DNA from: Saturnia japonica
Taxonomy: Eukaryota > Arthropoda > Insecta > Lepidoptera > Saturniidae
Reading direction: 5' to 3'
DNA: 64,000 nt
Assembly (NCBI GenBank): GCA_033032175.1
Contig: CM065334.1
Span: forward strand, 1,237,705-1,301,704
The notes under the pieces are model-generated. The model had not been told where the DNA came from and searched no databases. It saw only the letters and a list, made by a program, of their open reading frames with translations. Within the stretch, counting starts at the first letter, position 1. The number at the start of each line of letters is the position of its first letter. A program made the translations under genes and the position numbers. Shown piece by piece: positions 33,640-45,965 of the stretch.

Positions 33640-33995
33640 CAAAATAGCTTGTTGAGGCTTATGTATAAGAGATAGGTATATGCTATTCGCTGACTTTTTT
33701 TACATATACTAAGGACCAATATTATTGTAGAACATTGTATTTCCGTATCATTAACGATTACGCCAGCGCACGCGGATAAATCAGTTCGGGAGGTCCTCGA
33801 CTTCCGACTTACGTAATAAAACTCAATATTTAAGACTATCTGAGAGTTGTAGCCTAATCTTAAATAGCCTATACTATTCCTCGAGAGTCTGGCTATTATA
33901 TAAAAAAATAATTTTTCTAATCCGACTGGTAGTTGCAGAGATTAGCGTGTTTAAATAAACAAAAAACTTTTCCGCTTTATTATATTAGTATTGAT
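33640..33995 (-). mobile_element. Family I Helitron-like element
   Basis: Inverted relative to 4440-5064 (CTTATGTATAAGAGATAGG, CGCACGCGGATAAATCAG, TTCCGCTTTATTATATTAG at the 5' end). The CTAG end is absent on the left. Confidence 0.5.
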
Positions 33996-34268
33996 TTTGT
34001 TTTATTATTTCTTGTGGAAGTACATAATAAAGAGTTAGGGTTTATTTTATTTTTTATTGTTAGAGTTTTTGATTAATATTAACTTTGCGACGTATTTTCA
34101 ACTGCACTGATATCATTTCTTTTTTTTACTCGGTTATTGTGTTAAGGTCATTTGTAAAGCATACGGTGGTGGCCTTCAAAAGTTAGTCACTGATAAGTGT
34201 TTTGACTTTTTAATTATAATTGTGCTATATAGTTTATTGGCCACTGGCCATCCATTTATATCTATAAT
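33996..34268. other. No feature recognised
   Basis: AT-rich spacer between two Helitron-like copies. Confidence 0.3.
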
Positions 34269-34527
34269 TCTATACTAACATTATAAAGCTGAAGAGTTTG
34301 TTTGTTTGTTTGGTTGAACGCGCTAATCTCAGGAACTACTGGTTCGAATGGAAATATTATTTCAGTTTTGTATAGCCCATTTATCGAGGAAGACTATAGG
34401 CTATATAAGATCACGCTACGACCAATAGGAGCGGAGCATCAATGAAAAATGTTGCAAAAACGGGGAAAATTTATTCCTTTTAAGAGCTTCCATTATGCGA
34501 CGGTGACGAAGTTGCGCTTATCAGCTA
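34269..34527 (+). mobile_element. Lep1-type Helitron-like element (family G), complete
   Basis: 259 bp from TCTATACTAACATTATAAAG to GCGCTTATCAGCTAG (CTAG 34524-34527). It carries the ATCACGCTACGACCAATAGG and AAACGGGGAAAATTT blocks known from Lep1 elements. No coding capacity. Confidence 0.7.
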
Positions 34528-34794
34528 GTAAATAAATAAAATAGATGAGTAAAAGCATAATATATTAAGTATTTAATAACACAGACCGACAACATGACGG
34601 ATCCAGATCCATCCAAAAACTTCATTCGATTTCATAATGAAATATCTGAGGCCTGTTTTCACATAATAAGTAAAGCTTTAGATAAAAGTTTTCGTTAGAT
34701 TAGCCGCAAGGGGTCGCCGCCGCCGCCGTCGCTACGCCCGATAAAACTTGATAAACGATGACGTAACAGATAACGCAACGGATTTTTTATAACA
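34528..34794. other. Unassigned; GCCGCCGCC run
   Basis: Contains GGGTCGCCGCCGCCGCCG at about 34710-34727 and a 34-codon open frame from 34594, without other support. Confidence 0.3.
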
Positions 34795-35047
34795 CTAGCT
34801 GTGTCCCACGGTTTCACCCGTGTTAATTTTATCCGACGAACATCGCTAACGCACCCGTGTAGGCAATTTTTTGTACTTCGTGTTAAACTATCGACATTTT
34901 TTATGAGGAATAAATTATTTTTTCAAATTATTATATAGCCTATGTTACTCGCTGATACTGTAGCTTTATATTGGTGAGAGAATTTTCAAAATCGGTCCAG
35001 TAGTATTCGAGTTATCCATTACAAACATAAAATCAAATCTTTCCAAC
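34795..35047 (-). mobile_element. Family H Helitron-like element
   Basis: Inverse of 10871-11141: CTAG (34795-34798), CACGGTTTCACCCGTG hairpin, GTTACTCGCTGATACTG, and the CCAATA-type 5' part near 35040. Confidence 0.6.
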
Positions 35048-35109
35048 CAGGAGCGGGGGTAGAACGATTCGCGCGTGTGCCCGATCGACAGCATTCTATA
35101 GTTCACAGC

Positions 35110-35240
35110 TCGTGCCCTATACACCTTTTCATAATAAAACCTCTTTGACGTGGTCCTCAAGAACCCTTTATCTGCCAAATCAATAATATACTTCGAGATG
35201 TTAATATCGTACCTAATATTATTATATATTGGTTTAAGTA
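35110..35240 (-). pseudogene. Diverged non-LTR ORF2 C-terminus
   Basis: The minus strand reads YDINISKYIIDLADKGF and TTSKRFYYEKVY, aligning in pattern with the NKIPKHITDLPDNKFKDHVK tail at 7.8 kb (same spacing of IxxL, K and VK..LL positions). Short and weak. Confidence 0.35.
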
Positions 35241-35684
35241 CATACTTAGATAAGTTTTGTTCGTCAGTCGCGAGCTCATACCAGCGTCGTCTGCTCGTGT
35301 GTTGATTGAACTCTGTAACAAATATTAATAAACTGATTGTGCGAAATATACTGGCTACTTAATTCAATTCCCAACATACCTTCATAAGAATCGATTTATT
35401 TAAAAAACCCCGGTATGGAAAATTTTGTAAGGAGTGAAATTTATAAAAGCGTTAACAGAATGCGTTACGTTGTTTATACAACATGTATTAAAAACTCTGT
35501 CGTATCCGAAAAGTGTTTATAGGTACCCCAATGACATCTATACAAATAAATAAAATTGCAATTCGTTTAAAAAAAAACAAACCCATAGACACGATGTAAA
35601 AAATCAAACGATACGATACGAAAATCGTGACAGCGCCATCTCTTATCAATACAAAAAGTAACCATGAAAATATTTGATTTATTG
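35241..35684. other. No gene recognised
   Basis: AT-rich; an antisense frame across 35488-35799 is hydrophobic by composition only. Confidence 0.3.
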
Positions 35685-36207
35685 ATATATCTACTGATCT
35701 ATTAAACAATAAAATAAAATTGTAATGTCTGTTTGTAATGTCAAAGCAACAGTTTCTTAGTAAATGCATTTGAAAGTATTCTATACGATACTTAAACAAA
35801 AAAAAAGATTTTTAATTTTCTTGTCTGTCTGTTTGTTCCGGGTAATCTCCGAAACGGTTGGACCGATTTTGACGGGACTTTCATTGATAAATAGCTGATG
35901 AAATATGAAGTAACTTGGGCTACTTTTATTTTTAAAAAAGAATTAGGGTTCCGCACAAATAAAAAAAGAACTGATATGGTGAATCAATTCGGGTGCTAAA
36001 ATGGCTTATGCTGAGTAAACCATAAGAGATATAGCAAATTAATATACTACATAATTATAGGCATTAAAAACACCTACAAAAAAGTCCGGGAGATTATATA
36101 TCTATCTTCAATAAGCATTTTTGCCTTTAAAATAACCGGGAGCGGGGGAGCACGATTCGTGCGGGCATTCTGTAGTCCACGTGAGCGAAGCCACGGGCAC
36201 AGATAGT
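35685..36207 (+). mobile_element. Family A Helitron-like repeat, near full length
   Basis: From AATAAAATAAAATTGTAATG, through GGTAATCTCCGAAACGG and ACCATAAGAGATATAGC, to CACGTGAGCGAAGCC and CACAGATAG, a substituted CTAG. Confidence 0.6.
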
Positions 36208-36594
36208 TGTAAATAATTTTTTTTAAATCAAAAAGCGGCTTTTCTAGGCAAAGGCCACAAAATTTAAACTACGTTCGTCCAAAATACACATACCTACTTT
36301 TCTTATTATTGAAGGCCGTTTTTGCTTTTGTCTCATTGTGCTAGATCGGTAAAGAAATATTAACAATCAGCTGTCATCCTTTTCGTTGTACAGCCTTCTT
36401 GTAATGTAAATTAATTTATTACTGGAAAAAGTAACGTTTATCAATGTAAATAGACATTTATTTGATTCGGTGTGATTTTTTTGTAATGTTATACACATAT
36501 ACTTTACCACATTTCCTAAGTGTTAATTCCCCCGATAACAATTTATCGTTCAAATGTGCATTCAATGAATTTATAAATCAATAAATTCCGAGAA

Positions 36595-37110
36595 ACCCGA
36601 AACAGCCATAATCTACGCGCCGCGTCCGCGTCGGCCCATTGTAAAAAAAATCCTTATCTGTCAAGTGTAAATCGTTGACAAACATAACTTTGCGTTCGGT
36701 ACGAAACAAATTTTAAGCTACAGTGATAAATTCGTGTTGTTGTCGAACGAAAAAGAAATCTTTGCGGGATGCAAAAGCGCGCGAAACCGACGCGTCGGTT
36801 ACGGTACCGTTGTGCGCGGGCGTTAACTTTTCAAATCTGGAATGTTTGGTACTTCCAGACGACTCTCCCGCCCAGCTTGACCACCCTATATTTACCTTAA
36901 AAAAAATTACCAATGCACCTTATGTTAATAGATTAAGGTTTAATTTTGTATTTATAAATTTTATTAAACTACAAATCTATTTTGGTTATTATGACACATC
37001 GACAAACTTTGTAATGCGGCTGGGAAACACTCTTTCCGGTACATTTTTAGTGTAACCAGGTAACAATATTATGTTTGTTGTATGCACTTGTCGCCGTGCG
37101 TTGGTCGAGT
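36595..37110 (+). other. GC-richer unique-looking stretch; possible 5' exon end
   Basis: ACGCGCCGCGTCCGCGTCGG (36613-36632) and a CpG-rich block near 36770-36830 stand out from the AT-rich flanks. An ATG at about 37070 (MFVVCTCRRALV) runs into TCGA|GTGAGT near 37106. This could be a promoter and first exon on the plus strand, but there is no second exon and no homology. The 110-codon frame at 36723-37055 has random-looking composition. Confidence 0.25.
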
Positions 37111-37194
37111 GAGTATATTTAACAATAATAAATTATAACTTTATAGGTACACTGTATGTAGTAATAGATAAAATAACAGAATTATGTTGTCATT

Positions 37195-38360
37195 CACAGA
37201 CCAAACAAACAAATATTTTTTTCTTCTTCTTGTTCTGGCCCCGCAGAAGCACTTGCCAGTGTCAATGTTTTTAAGCCGTCGTAGAATTTTCTATTCCAAG
37301 ATGGTGGCTTCCTGGTCAGAATTAGTTTTAAAGGGACTTTTTATGGCATTTCAGAATTCATGATATTGTCTCTATTTCATTTGTGCGCAATAAACCAAGC
37401 TTTATTATGCAAAATGCCACATATATTATACATTATAGGGTCAATCAACATAAATTTATGAATATAAAACAAAAACCAAGTACATGACACTTTGAGATCC
37501 CGCCAAAAACTCCCAATACCTAATTAACACTTTTTTTTTACATCCGGTGACTGCAAAGGTCATACAAATTATACAGCCATTACTTGTAAGTTGCGAACTT
37601 ACGAATATAATTATCATGGACATAAATAATTATTTAAAACAATAACAATAAAAAAGAGCGACACAATATTTTAATGCGATCCTTTAAATGTTCCTGTTTA
37701 TAATATTTGTGATAAGATGCCCACTGAAGTACAATGAATTAAAGTACTAATAATAAAATAACCTATGAGCTGTATAAAATATACCACGTAATCTAAATTC
37801 ATATTTATTTTGTTACTTGTATGACAAGTGGCAGCCACGTGGAAATTTGGGCGGCAAATTGCAGTGATAGCTTTCATTCACGTAAATAATTTGGTCAACA
37901 GTAACAAGTACCTATAGGAAAGAGGTATTTATTGCTGCTTTGAGATTAGCACATTTGGCACCAAAATGTACATCGACGCGGAGGAATGATTTACGATATA
38001 GGATAACATGTCTATGGGAAATATACATCAGACACAGTATAGATAGTAGAGTATAGAGTAGTATACTAGATAGAGTTTTTGGTAGGATCTTGAAGTGATA
38101 TGTTTTGGTTTTTATTTTAAATTAATTAACTTAGGTTTTTTGACCTTATATTATGTAATATTTGTGGCGTTTTGCGTGATATAGTTTGGTTTTTGTGCAT
38201 AAGTTAATTGGATTATAAATATAAACTGAAAGCATGCATTCTGGGATCCCACAAAAACTCCGAAGAAAATTCTAGCAAGGGAGCCACCATCTCGTTTGGA
38301 TGTTGAAATTGTCATAAGGCAGCACACTATTCACTTGATAATGGCAGAAATGGTCTTCAA
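37195..38360. repeat. Dispersed family K fragments
   Basis: 37300-37510 (CCAAGATGGTGGC, TATAGGGTCAATCAACATA, TTTGAGATCCCGCC) and, inverted, 38090-38300 (GGATCTTGAAGTGATATG, GTGGCGTTTTGCGTG, TTCTGGGATCCC) are two halves of one family in opposite orientation, separated by unassigned AT-rich DNA. Confidence 0.4.
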
Positions 38361-38499
38361 TAAAGAGGACTAGTTGTCAAGTTAGGAAGAAGAAGAAGTA
38401 GAATATTTACCTAGTACACCACTAGAACCTAAAACCTGGTACTTGTACAAGGTATCTGGTACGTCTCTCATCCTTCCTTTAAAGTTATAGGCTATCAAT

Positions 38500-38937
38500 A
38501 CAATTAATAAAACTGAAGTGTCTGTTTGTTATATCAAAATAACAGCCTCTTTACTAAATGCATATGAAAGTATACACCGTTCCTAAAACAAAAACCACAT
38601 TTTTTTAATTTTAGTCTGTCTGTTTATAACGGGTAATCTCCGAAACGGTTGGACCGAATTTGACGGGACTCTCACTGGTTGATAGCTGATATTATAAGGA
38701 ATAATATAGGGTTCCGCGCAAATAAATAAGAAAAGCAGATCATGGTGAATCAATTCAAGAGCATAAATAGTTTAAAGTCAGCAAGAGTATTTATGTCTAC
38801 CTTCTAAAGAACACCCACAATAAGTATTTTTGTTTTTAAAATAACCGGGAGCGGGGAGCAAGATTCGCGCGTATACCCGATCCATGGCATTATGTAGTCC
38901 ACTTGAGCGAAACCGCGGTCACAGCTAGTTGTATAAT
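38500..38937 (+). mobile_element. Family A Helitron-like repeat
   Basis: TACAATTAATAAAACTGAAG at the 5' side, GGTAATCTCCGAAACGG, ACACCCACAATAAGTA and GGTCACAGCTAG at the 3' side. An internal deletion removes part of the middle. Confidence 0.55.
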
Positions 38938-39050
38938 ATAACATAACGCTATGACCCTTAGGAAGTTTCACCCGTGTTAAATTTATTCGTTTGTTATTTT
39001 CAATTCTCGTACATATAACTAGCTTAAGAAATTGCTTGACGTTCATAGTT

Positions 39051-39631
39051 ACTAATTGTTTGTTTGTTTAAACACGCTAATCTCCTGAACTATCAGTCGG
39101 ATTCAAAAAATTCTTTTAGTATATAATAGCCAGACTCTCGAGGAATAGTATAGGCTATTTAAGATTAGGCTACAACTCTCCGATAGCCTTAAATATTGAT
39201 TTCTATTACGTAAGTCGGAAGTCGAGGCCTTCTCGAACTGCTTTATCCGCGTGTACTGGCGTAATCGTTAATGATACGTAAATACAATGTTCTACAATAA
39301 TATTAGTCCTTAGTATATATAAATAAAAATCAGCGATAGCATATGCCTATCTCTTATACATAAGCCACAATAAGGTATTTCATGACAAAGAATGTTGAAA
39401 ATGAAAAAGTGATTTATAAGCATTATTTTTAGACATAGTATATTAATCCTCACAAACAAAAGTTACTTCATAATAAAGACGATTTAATGAAGTTAAATTT
39501 TGCTCTTTAGAGTATGCTATTTAAACACATAGTTTAGGAGATAATGAAAAATTAAAATAATTTGTACTTGCGGGAAGAACAATTATGAAAGACTATACGG
39601 GTGCGTTGGCGGCGCGCACGGGTGAAACCGT
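39051..39631 (+). mobile_element. Family I Helitron-like element
   Basis: Collinear with 4440-5064 (AACACGCTAATCTCC, CGAGGAATAGTATAGGC, ATACATAAGCCACAATAAGG, CACGGGTGAAACCGT) but lacking the terminal CTAG. A second, inverted 5' stub follows at 39640-39705. Confidence 0.55.
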
Positions 39632-39705
39632 AAAGCAATGCAAAAGTAATTTTTCAAATATTCCTAGTAGTTCCAGAGATTGGTGTGTTCAAACAAGCAA
39701 GCAAT

Positions 39706-41149
39706 GTTATATGCTTTTTAACATTTGTAAAGATTATAGACACATAAATGTTTTGTTTAATACACCAAAGTAATAATTCGGTACAGCTCTACACGTGGTC
39801 TCCACTATTGATATCTGGTCTCCACATACAAACTCGTCCAGAAACCCGTCTATCCAATCTTCAGTTCATCGACACATGTGAACATTGCTCTGCTCGAATT
39901 ATGTATAAACTGAATGCTGATTAATTAAATTCCATATATTAAATTTATTGTAATTCTTTTTTGATAATTGTTGTTATTTTAATTCGTAATGAAAATATAA
40001 AAACCGCTGGCTGTATGATCTTACGATCTTTGCCCCAAAAAAAAAACTTTTAATTGGTTCTAATAATTATATCCTCTTAAAATTCAATTAAACATCAATA
40101 AACACTGATAGAAGTACCTATGAATAGAATACGTTTGTCAAACATCGCCATCTCGTTCACACTCGTGACGTAACACGCGTCGAGTAACGAAAACAAAAAA
40201 CGCTCCGACAAAACAGGTAATATGGTCGTCATAAAGCACATGCAACCTTCATACTCAAAAGCGCGCCAATGTCATTAGACAGTTGCTTTATAAATATCGA
40301 CTTTAATAATGTTACATAAAAACTTTTTTCGTATGTACGTCCATTATCAACTCCATATTCCTTTGATCGTGGGAATTTAATTTACACATTGTAAAATAAA
40401 TTTTACTGCTACAGCTATAAGTATGAAAGTTAGAAATATAGTTCGATAAAACTCGTTTCTTTGACCGATAGTGACCTCTTAAAAAGCGCGGGAATTAGAC
40501 ATAAATCAATAAAGTAAAATTGAACTCTATTTGTAATATAAATAAAACACAATTTACTTTGATAGTAACAAAAGAGGTCAATGACGTAATCAGAGGCACA
40601 CTTGATAAAGAACTGTGCCAAAATTGGTTCCACAGAGCCGATGGTCTATTCAGAAATATGAAGTTCGAGTTTACAGATATTAAAAAAAGAACTAGCTGTG
40701 TCCCGCGGTTTCATTCGTGTTAAATAGCTGTCAGCTGACTTGCCAACGGATTGCCTATCATTCATGGTCACGGTCAAGATTTTTAGCGTCGTAACGTGAA
40801 CTTACATAGCCTTTAACTTTCTTCAATATTCCTGGTGGTCCCCGTTGTGTTTTGATTGTACTGCGCTTTTGTGATTGTTTGTTACTACAATCTTATTATA
40901 TTAAGTGAGCAATTCTTTTATATAGGAGTGTTCAATAATAATAAATTTGAAGGTGGCTTTGAAACACCATTGGAATAAATTTATCAATGTGTCTTGGTAA
41001 ACGAATCATTTAGTTTTTTTTAAATTTGTCACTTGTTTGCTCTCTTACGTTTTACTGTCATGTCGAAGTGTCTCATAAAATAAAAGTATATCTGTTATTA
41101 AGAAATCTAACTCAGTTTTATTCAAATAAAGCTTAAACCCAATGGTATA
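39706..41149. other. No supported gene; one family H tail fragment
   Basis: CTAGCTGTGTCCCGCGG at 40691-40707 is an inverted family H/I terminus. The 40130-40270 stretch is slightly GC-rich with ACGCGTCGAG. No exon chain could be built. Confidence 0.3.
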
Positions 41150-41245
41150 TGTTATTGGTTTCTCGGAAACGGCTCCAACGATTTCGATGAAACTTTGTAT
41201 TTAGATAATGTTTTACATTCCAAGTATACCTAGATAGGTGTTTTT
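41150..41245 (+). repeat. Counterpart of the 7.6-7.8 kb nested repeat
   Basis: TTGGTTTCTCGGAAACGG, CGATGAAACTTTGTATTTAG and CCAAGTATACCTAGATAGG are the reverse complement of 7650-7735. Confidence 0.5.
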
Positions 41246-41275
41246 TTTTTTGTAACACTCCGAGCAAATCTCGGC

Positions 41276-41460
41276 CAAAAACTTTCTACCCCTTTTTAAG
41301 TGTATTGCGTGCACGGAAGACTGCGCGATTTGGCATGGTTAAAGTTTATATGGTGAAGGAGTGCAGAAAGCTAAAATGTATCTATAATAACTGTTACTAA
41401 TATATAAAATTATAAATATAAAATTAATTAAATAATTAGATAAAAATTAGTGTGTATTTG
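41276..41460 (+). mobile_element. Family B Helitron-like element, 5' part
   Basis: GTATTGCGTGCACGGAAGACTG and AGTTTATATGG..GGAGTGCAGAAAGC match 20866-21010; the CTAG half is missing. Confidence 0.5.
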
Positions 41461-41737
41461 ATCATTTACTGATTTAAAAAACCCTACATGTGAAGGTATC
41501 AATTCTACCACGTGTGAATTGCACACATGATTTTTTTTAACATCAAACTTGCTACAGTACAATATCACCTAATTGTGAATATGGTACAGTTAACAGACAA
41601 CAACGGCGACCGTCGGTAATACAATCTCTGTCGACAGTTCTCGCCGTCATGCTGACTTATTGAAATGCTTCTTCACGTTCCATAGGAAGGAGGGATTACG
41701 TTGACCACAATCCGCACGTTTTGCCTTGCTTGCTGGA

Positions 41738-41751
41738 GGGGGGGGGGGGGG
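41738..41751 (+). repeat. Homopolymer of 14 G
   Basis: Lies between TGCTGGA and CTGCTAACTG, at the border of the family E and RTE-like fragments. Confidence 0.85.
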
Positions 41752-41784
41752 CTGCTAACTGACCGTACGTGGTACGTATGGAGC

Positions 41785-41960
41785 TGTGTCAGTGACTTTT
41801 GTTCTTGTGTGGATCTCTTCATTAGATAAACTCCGCGCATATTCCAACTTTGAACCCCCCTACCTCAAGGAGCTCTGGAAAACCCTACTCACCGCAAGAA
41901 AACAACACAAGGTTATTTGGCAGCGGTCTGCTGTAGGGTGGAGTTATTCCACCAGTCGGA
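41785..41960. repeat. Fused RTE-like and inverted family E fragments
   Basis: 41790-41830 (CAGTGACTTTTGTTCTTGTG, GATCTCTTCATTAG) resembles the RTE segment at 52.21-52.24 kb. 41868-41925 (CTCAAGGAGCTCTGG, AACCCTACTCACCGC) is inverted family E. Confidence 0.4.
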
Positions 41961-42157
41961 CTGTTCCCAAGTAGAGACAAATCTCCAAAGAAATTTTTGG
42001 TTTGCGATGATGAAATTTTGGTTCACCGACATAACAGAGCAATAAACGTTTTAAATAAAAACTATTCATAATGTAAAACTAAAAATATGAACACGAGGTG
42101 CTCAGACGGCTTACTTAAATGATAAATATAACTATATACATATAAAATAATAAAGAA

Positions 42158-42439
42158 TCTATATAATGATACGTGAAGCAAAAGCTTTCGGTACCATTTT
42201 TAAGCGCATTTATTACGTGCACGGAAGACTGAGATTTGGCATGGTTAAAGTTTATATGGAGAAGGAGTGCAGAAAGATAAAATTAATCTATAATATCTGT
42301 TACTAATATATTAAATTAATACTGCGAATCCTAACACGAAAAGTGCCATTGAACTTGACCCCCCAAACAAATGTCAAACAAAAAATAGTCTAGGATCAAA
42401 ATGTCGCTGGTCGAATTTCGACCTTAGGGCGATTACTAG
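42158..42439 (+). mobile_element. Family B Helitron-like element with a textbook 3' end
   Basis: Starts TCTATATAATGATACGTG. The 3' end has a perfect 7-bp stem GGTCGAA/TTCGACC (42409-42415, 42417-42423) with a 1-nt loop, then 12 nt, then CTAG (42436-42439) and T. This is the clearest Helitron 3' structure in the window. Confidence 0.7.
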
Positions 42440-42894
42440 TTATATAATTATAATATGCTAAGATGATGACCAAGTAATACTTTGACGGAATATCGAAACA
42501 GACTTGGTAGGTGAGTGGTTATCGCAAACGTTCTCGTGGTACACGGGCGCCTCAATACGGCAAATCAGCTGAGAGCCGGACTGTCCTTTTTTTCATGCGT
42601 TTTTTTTTTGTTGTAATATATCGTTAAACAGGTTCCCCACCACGCCAGCATGCATTCCGACTTACACCGCTTTCCGAGAATGTTTGAAACGGTTTTTTTT
42701 AACCATTCGAGGGCAGGTAGAGTTCCGGCCGAATTGTCTGTATTATAAATTTGATTTCTTTTTTCATTACCAACCGCTGGCCTGTATGGCCTTCGGTATG
42801 TCATTTATGGACGTCTGTGAGCACCAATTGTAGTGCCTTTAAGTTGCTCGCTTGTAGAATATCGATCGCTTATAACACTTTGATCAGATGATAT
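42440..42894. other. No gene; possible SINE head
   Basis: GGTAGGTGAGTGGTTATCGC at about 42508-42527 resembles an A box, but no B box follows. The 79-codon antisense frame at 42565-42804 is not supported. Confidence 0.3.
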
Positions 42895-43100
42895 CATTTT
42901 TTTTACCGACTTCAAAAGGGGGGAAGTGTTCAATCAGAATGTTTTTTTTTTTAAATGAAATATTCAGCCATTTCTTTGTTTATGAACCGATATCGATGTT
43001 TCTTTTTTCGTTGGAAAGAGGATACTTCAAGGGTCGTCCAATTTTTATTTTATTGGCACTGGACCTAGAAAATCCATTCTAGGAACTCGTCTTTGAAATT
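42895..43100 (+). repeat. Family D2 segment
   Basis: GACTTCAAAAGGGGGGAAG, TTATGAACCGATATCGATG and GGTCGTCCAATTTTTATTTT follow the D2 order. Confidence 0.45.
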
Positions 43101-43142
43101 TCTTTATTTTTGATATAGTATATGATTTAAACTTTATTAAAG

Positions 43143-43694
43143 CTTAATAGATTTTTTTTGAACGCGCTCATTTCTAGAACTGCTAGTCCAATTTCAAAAA
43201 ATCATTTAGTACATATTTTAACATTAGTCTACAACTCACAGTTAGTCATAAATACTGATTTTTGATATAGTAAGTCAGAAGAGGCAGCCCTCCCGAACTG
43301 CGTAATACGCATGCGCTAGCATAATAGTTAATGATACGTAAATACAATGTTCTACAAAAATATTGCTCTTTAGTATATCTAAAAAAAGTTCGCGATAGCA
43401 CTATTAACATATGTCTATCTCTTATACATAAGCCGCAATAAGATATTTTGCGTTTTTTTTTTTGTTGAAGGTTAAAAATTGATTTACGAGTATTATTTTT
43501 AGACATGTCATATTAATCCTTACAAACAAAAGTTACTTCATCATAAAGAAAATTTTACGAAGTTAAATTTTACCCTTTAAAGCATGTCATTTGGACACAT
43601 CGTTTAGAAGTTATGAAAAGTTAAACAATTTGTACTAGCGACAAGTGAGAACCATTAGGCTACACGGGTGAAACCGTGGCGCACAGCTTGTACA
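43143..43694 (+). mobile_element. Family I Helitron-like element
   Basis: Collinear with 4440-5064; near the end GGGTGAAACCGTGG precedes CACAGCTTG, so the CTAG has become CTTG. Confidence 0.55.
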
Positions 43695-44213
43695 GTATAA
43701 TAGAAGTGAATTTAAAATGATAATAATATATAATAGGAATTCTAAAATGTCATAAAAGTCACTGCATTTCGTGATCCACTATTTTGTTCTAGACCGTATA
43801 AGTCATTTGACCTTTGTATAAATACGTAACAATTACCTACTTTTTATTGGTAGTAACAATCTTTCACGCAGAGAACTAATTGTCAAAATGAAGAAGAAAA
43901 AGAGACTTGTAGACTGAAGGGGAGTTAAAAAAGATGATGGGCTCCATGCCGGCCGGAGGAACGCTCCTAGAAAACTGATAAAAATAATATATGTTTACAT
44001 CCGTATTAACATAAACGTATTAAATTAGACATACCTAAGATAATTGTAGATACATTGATTTATAATATAAAGAAATACCACTGATGTTGTTCGCTAAGAA
44101 CTTTGGTTTATTGTTTTTTTTTTTGTCATTTTGCAAATTCCTCGAATGAAAGGCGCCCGCCAAACGAGTTTCGGAGTCAGCTGATTCCCGCCGAAAATAC
44201 AATAAACTATTCT

Positions 44214-44283
44214 ATGCACCTCATAACAAGGAATCTTCTACACTTTACAAGACAATGTAATATTGTTAAAACAGGTTTACGAC
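44214..44283 (+). CDS. Possible first coding exon with a mitochondrial-type presequence
   Basis: ATG at 44214 starts MHLITRNLLHFTRQCNIVK and after 23 codons reaches CGAC|GTAAGT, a strong donor (phase 1). The peptide is free of acidic residues, has Arg and Lys spaced among Leu/Ile/Phe, and is Ser/Thr-bearing, as in amphipathic mitochondrial targeting sequences. The 80 bases upstream are GC-richer (GGCGCCCGCC) and may be the 5' UTR. No second exon was located on the plus strand to the right, and an upstream short ORF begins at 44148. Candidate only. Confidence 0.3.
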
Positions 44284-44634
44284 GTAAGTAAGTTGTTTTG
44301 TGTTAACATTGTTAACAATACTTTTTTTATCTAAGTAAACAGCTGATTTTAGCGGGAAAGGCGACTCAGCGGCCATCTTGTCAGCAAGGTTGTTGCTATG
44401 GTGATTTAATTCGTGGAGCTATTTCGGTCTCTTTCGATATTGTATCTCGAATAGTGATATTATACTTAATCCTCGTGTTGACAACTTTTGGAAAATTGTT
44501 TTAAATACTATATATGTTGAAAATAATACCTATGAATATATATTTTTTCATTAATACACCTCAAAAAGTGGTTAAAAAATATGTCACATTAATATCCCGC
44601 CAAAAACTCGGACACAAAAGTCTAACGTTCACAT

Positions 44635-44820
44635 TTCCTGATCGGTGACGTCTACTTCTTTGTCACGCTTTGTAGCCTAAACGGCTTGATTGATTCAAGC
44701 ATATGCGGTGTCGTTAGATTCGTCATAATTCTGAAAGTGACATAGGCTAGGAATAAAATAAAAAGCAAAATATAAAAATATGTTTTATTAGTAAATTTTT
44801 TTTGTTGCACTCGGGTTTTT
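44635..44820 (-). repeat. Family D1 segment, inverted
   Basis: TTTGTCACGCTTTGTAGCC, GTGTCGTTAGATTCGTC and TGACATAGGCTAGGAATAAA are the reverse complement of the D1 order. Confidence 0.5.
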
Positions 44821-45014
44821 GGTTTCCTCTTTAAACAATTTAGCTTGTTTTGTTACATGTGTTCGTTCATATTATGTGAAAAGGTGTGTACATTTTAGAA
44901 AATTACGATTTTTGGAAAGTTTAATAAGACCATCTCATGAATCATAATATTTAAATAGCAAATAATATTAATATAGTTGGAAATATATGGTTCTTATTAC
45001 ACGGTTCGTAATAT

Positions 45015-45200
45015 AAGCATTCAGTAGCATTTTAAGCGTATTGCGTGCACGGAAGACTGTGAGATTTGGCATGGTTAAAGTTTATATGGAGAAGGAGTGC
45101 ACAAAGCTAAAATTTATCTATAATATCTGTAACTAATTTATTAAATTAAATTATGAATACTGTGAATCCTAAACCGACAAGTGCCATTGAACTTAGATAT
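45015..45200 (+). mobile_element. Family B Helitron-like element, 5' part
   Basis: TTTAAGCGTATTGCGTGCACG and GGAGAAGGAGTGCACAAAGC; it stops near CGACAAGTGCCATTGAAC without the CTAG half. Confidence 0.5.
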
Positions 45201-45289
45201 AATATTTTTCAAAATATAAAAAAAAAAATCACTAAAATTGGTAAATTATAAGATAACTATGACTTTTCAAAAATTATTTAAATATAGTT

Positions 45290-45511
45290 TTACATGGAAA
45301 CTGTGATTGACTGCATATAGCTGAAACCACTGAACGGATGGGGCTGCGATGTGTCATACAGATAATTATTACGGCGCAGATATCCGCTAAGAACGGATAT
45401 TTGAAAAACCAACCCCTAAAGGGGTGCAACAGGGTTTCTAAATTAGTAAGCAGAAATCATATGACCTAAGAATTATATTTTAACACGGGTGATACCTGGG
45501 GACACAGCTAG
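45290..45511 (+). mobile_element. Another Helitron-like element with CTAG end
   Basis: AAACTGTGATTGACTGCATA and GGCGCAGATATCCGC lead to AACACGGGTGATACC, GGGGACACAG and CTAG (45508-45511) before T. Termini are as in families H and I but the interior differs. The 5' border is uncertain. Confidence 0.45.
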
Positions 45512-45965
45512 TCATTCAATATATAAAAAAAGACAATCCAGAAACATAATTTTTTTTTTTAAAGTTAGCTAGCTGGGTACCAAAGAAGTTTTGTACCCAT
45601 ATTTTCGTCTAAAGAATTCTTTGTGGATTGTTTTTTTTTTTTATGTAAAAAGGTTGCAACCATTAACACTAATAATCCTCTTTACAAAAATCGACAAAAA
45701 AGGTCCATACCATTGTGTTTTTATTCTAATTTATGATAATCCGAGTTTGAAAGTTCAAAGGCGGATATTGAAGCAATGAATTATTATGTAGTCTGTGCGT
45801 TGTTCGCTATATCTACACTTCAATAAAGGTTTAAAAACAGGATTCAATTTACACAACATTACACTATTTTGCAAGTGCTATGTAGTAAAATGCTGCGTGT
45901 CAACTCGGACGCGCGCCTCGAGTTTTTACTGTTTAATTGTCTTGGAATACAATAGGCAAAGTTAA

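Noticed and set aside
36723..37055. 110-codon plus-strand frame with a Cys-rich start
   Set aside because: It overlaps an antisense frame of similar length, its composition looks random, and no start context or partner exon was found.
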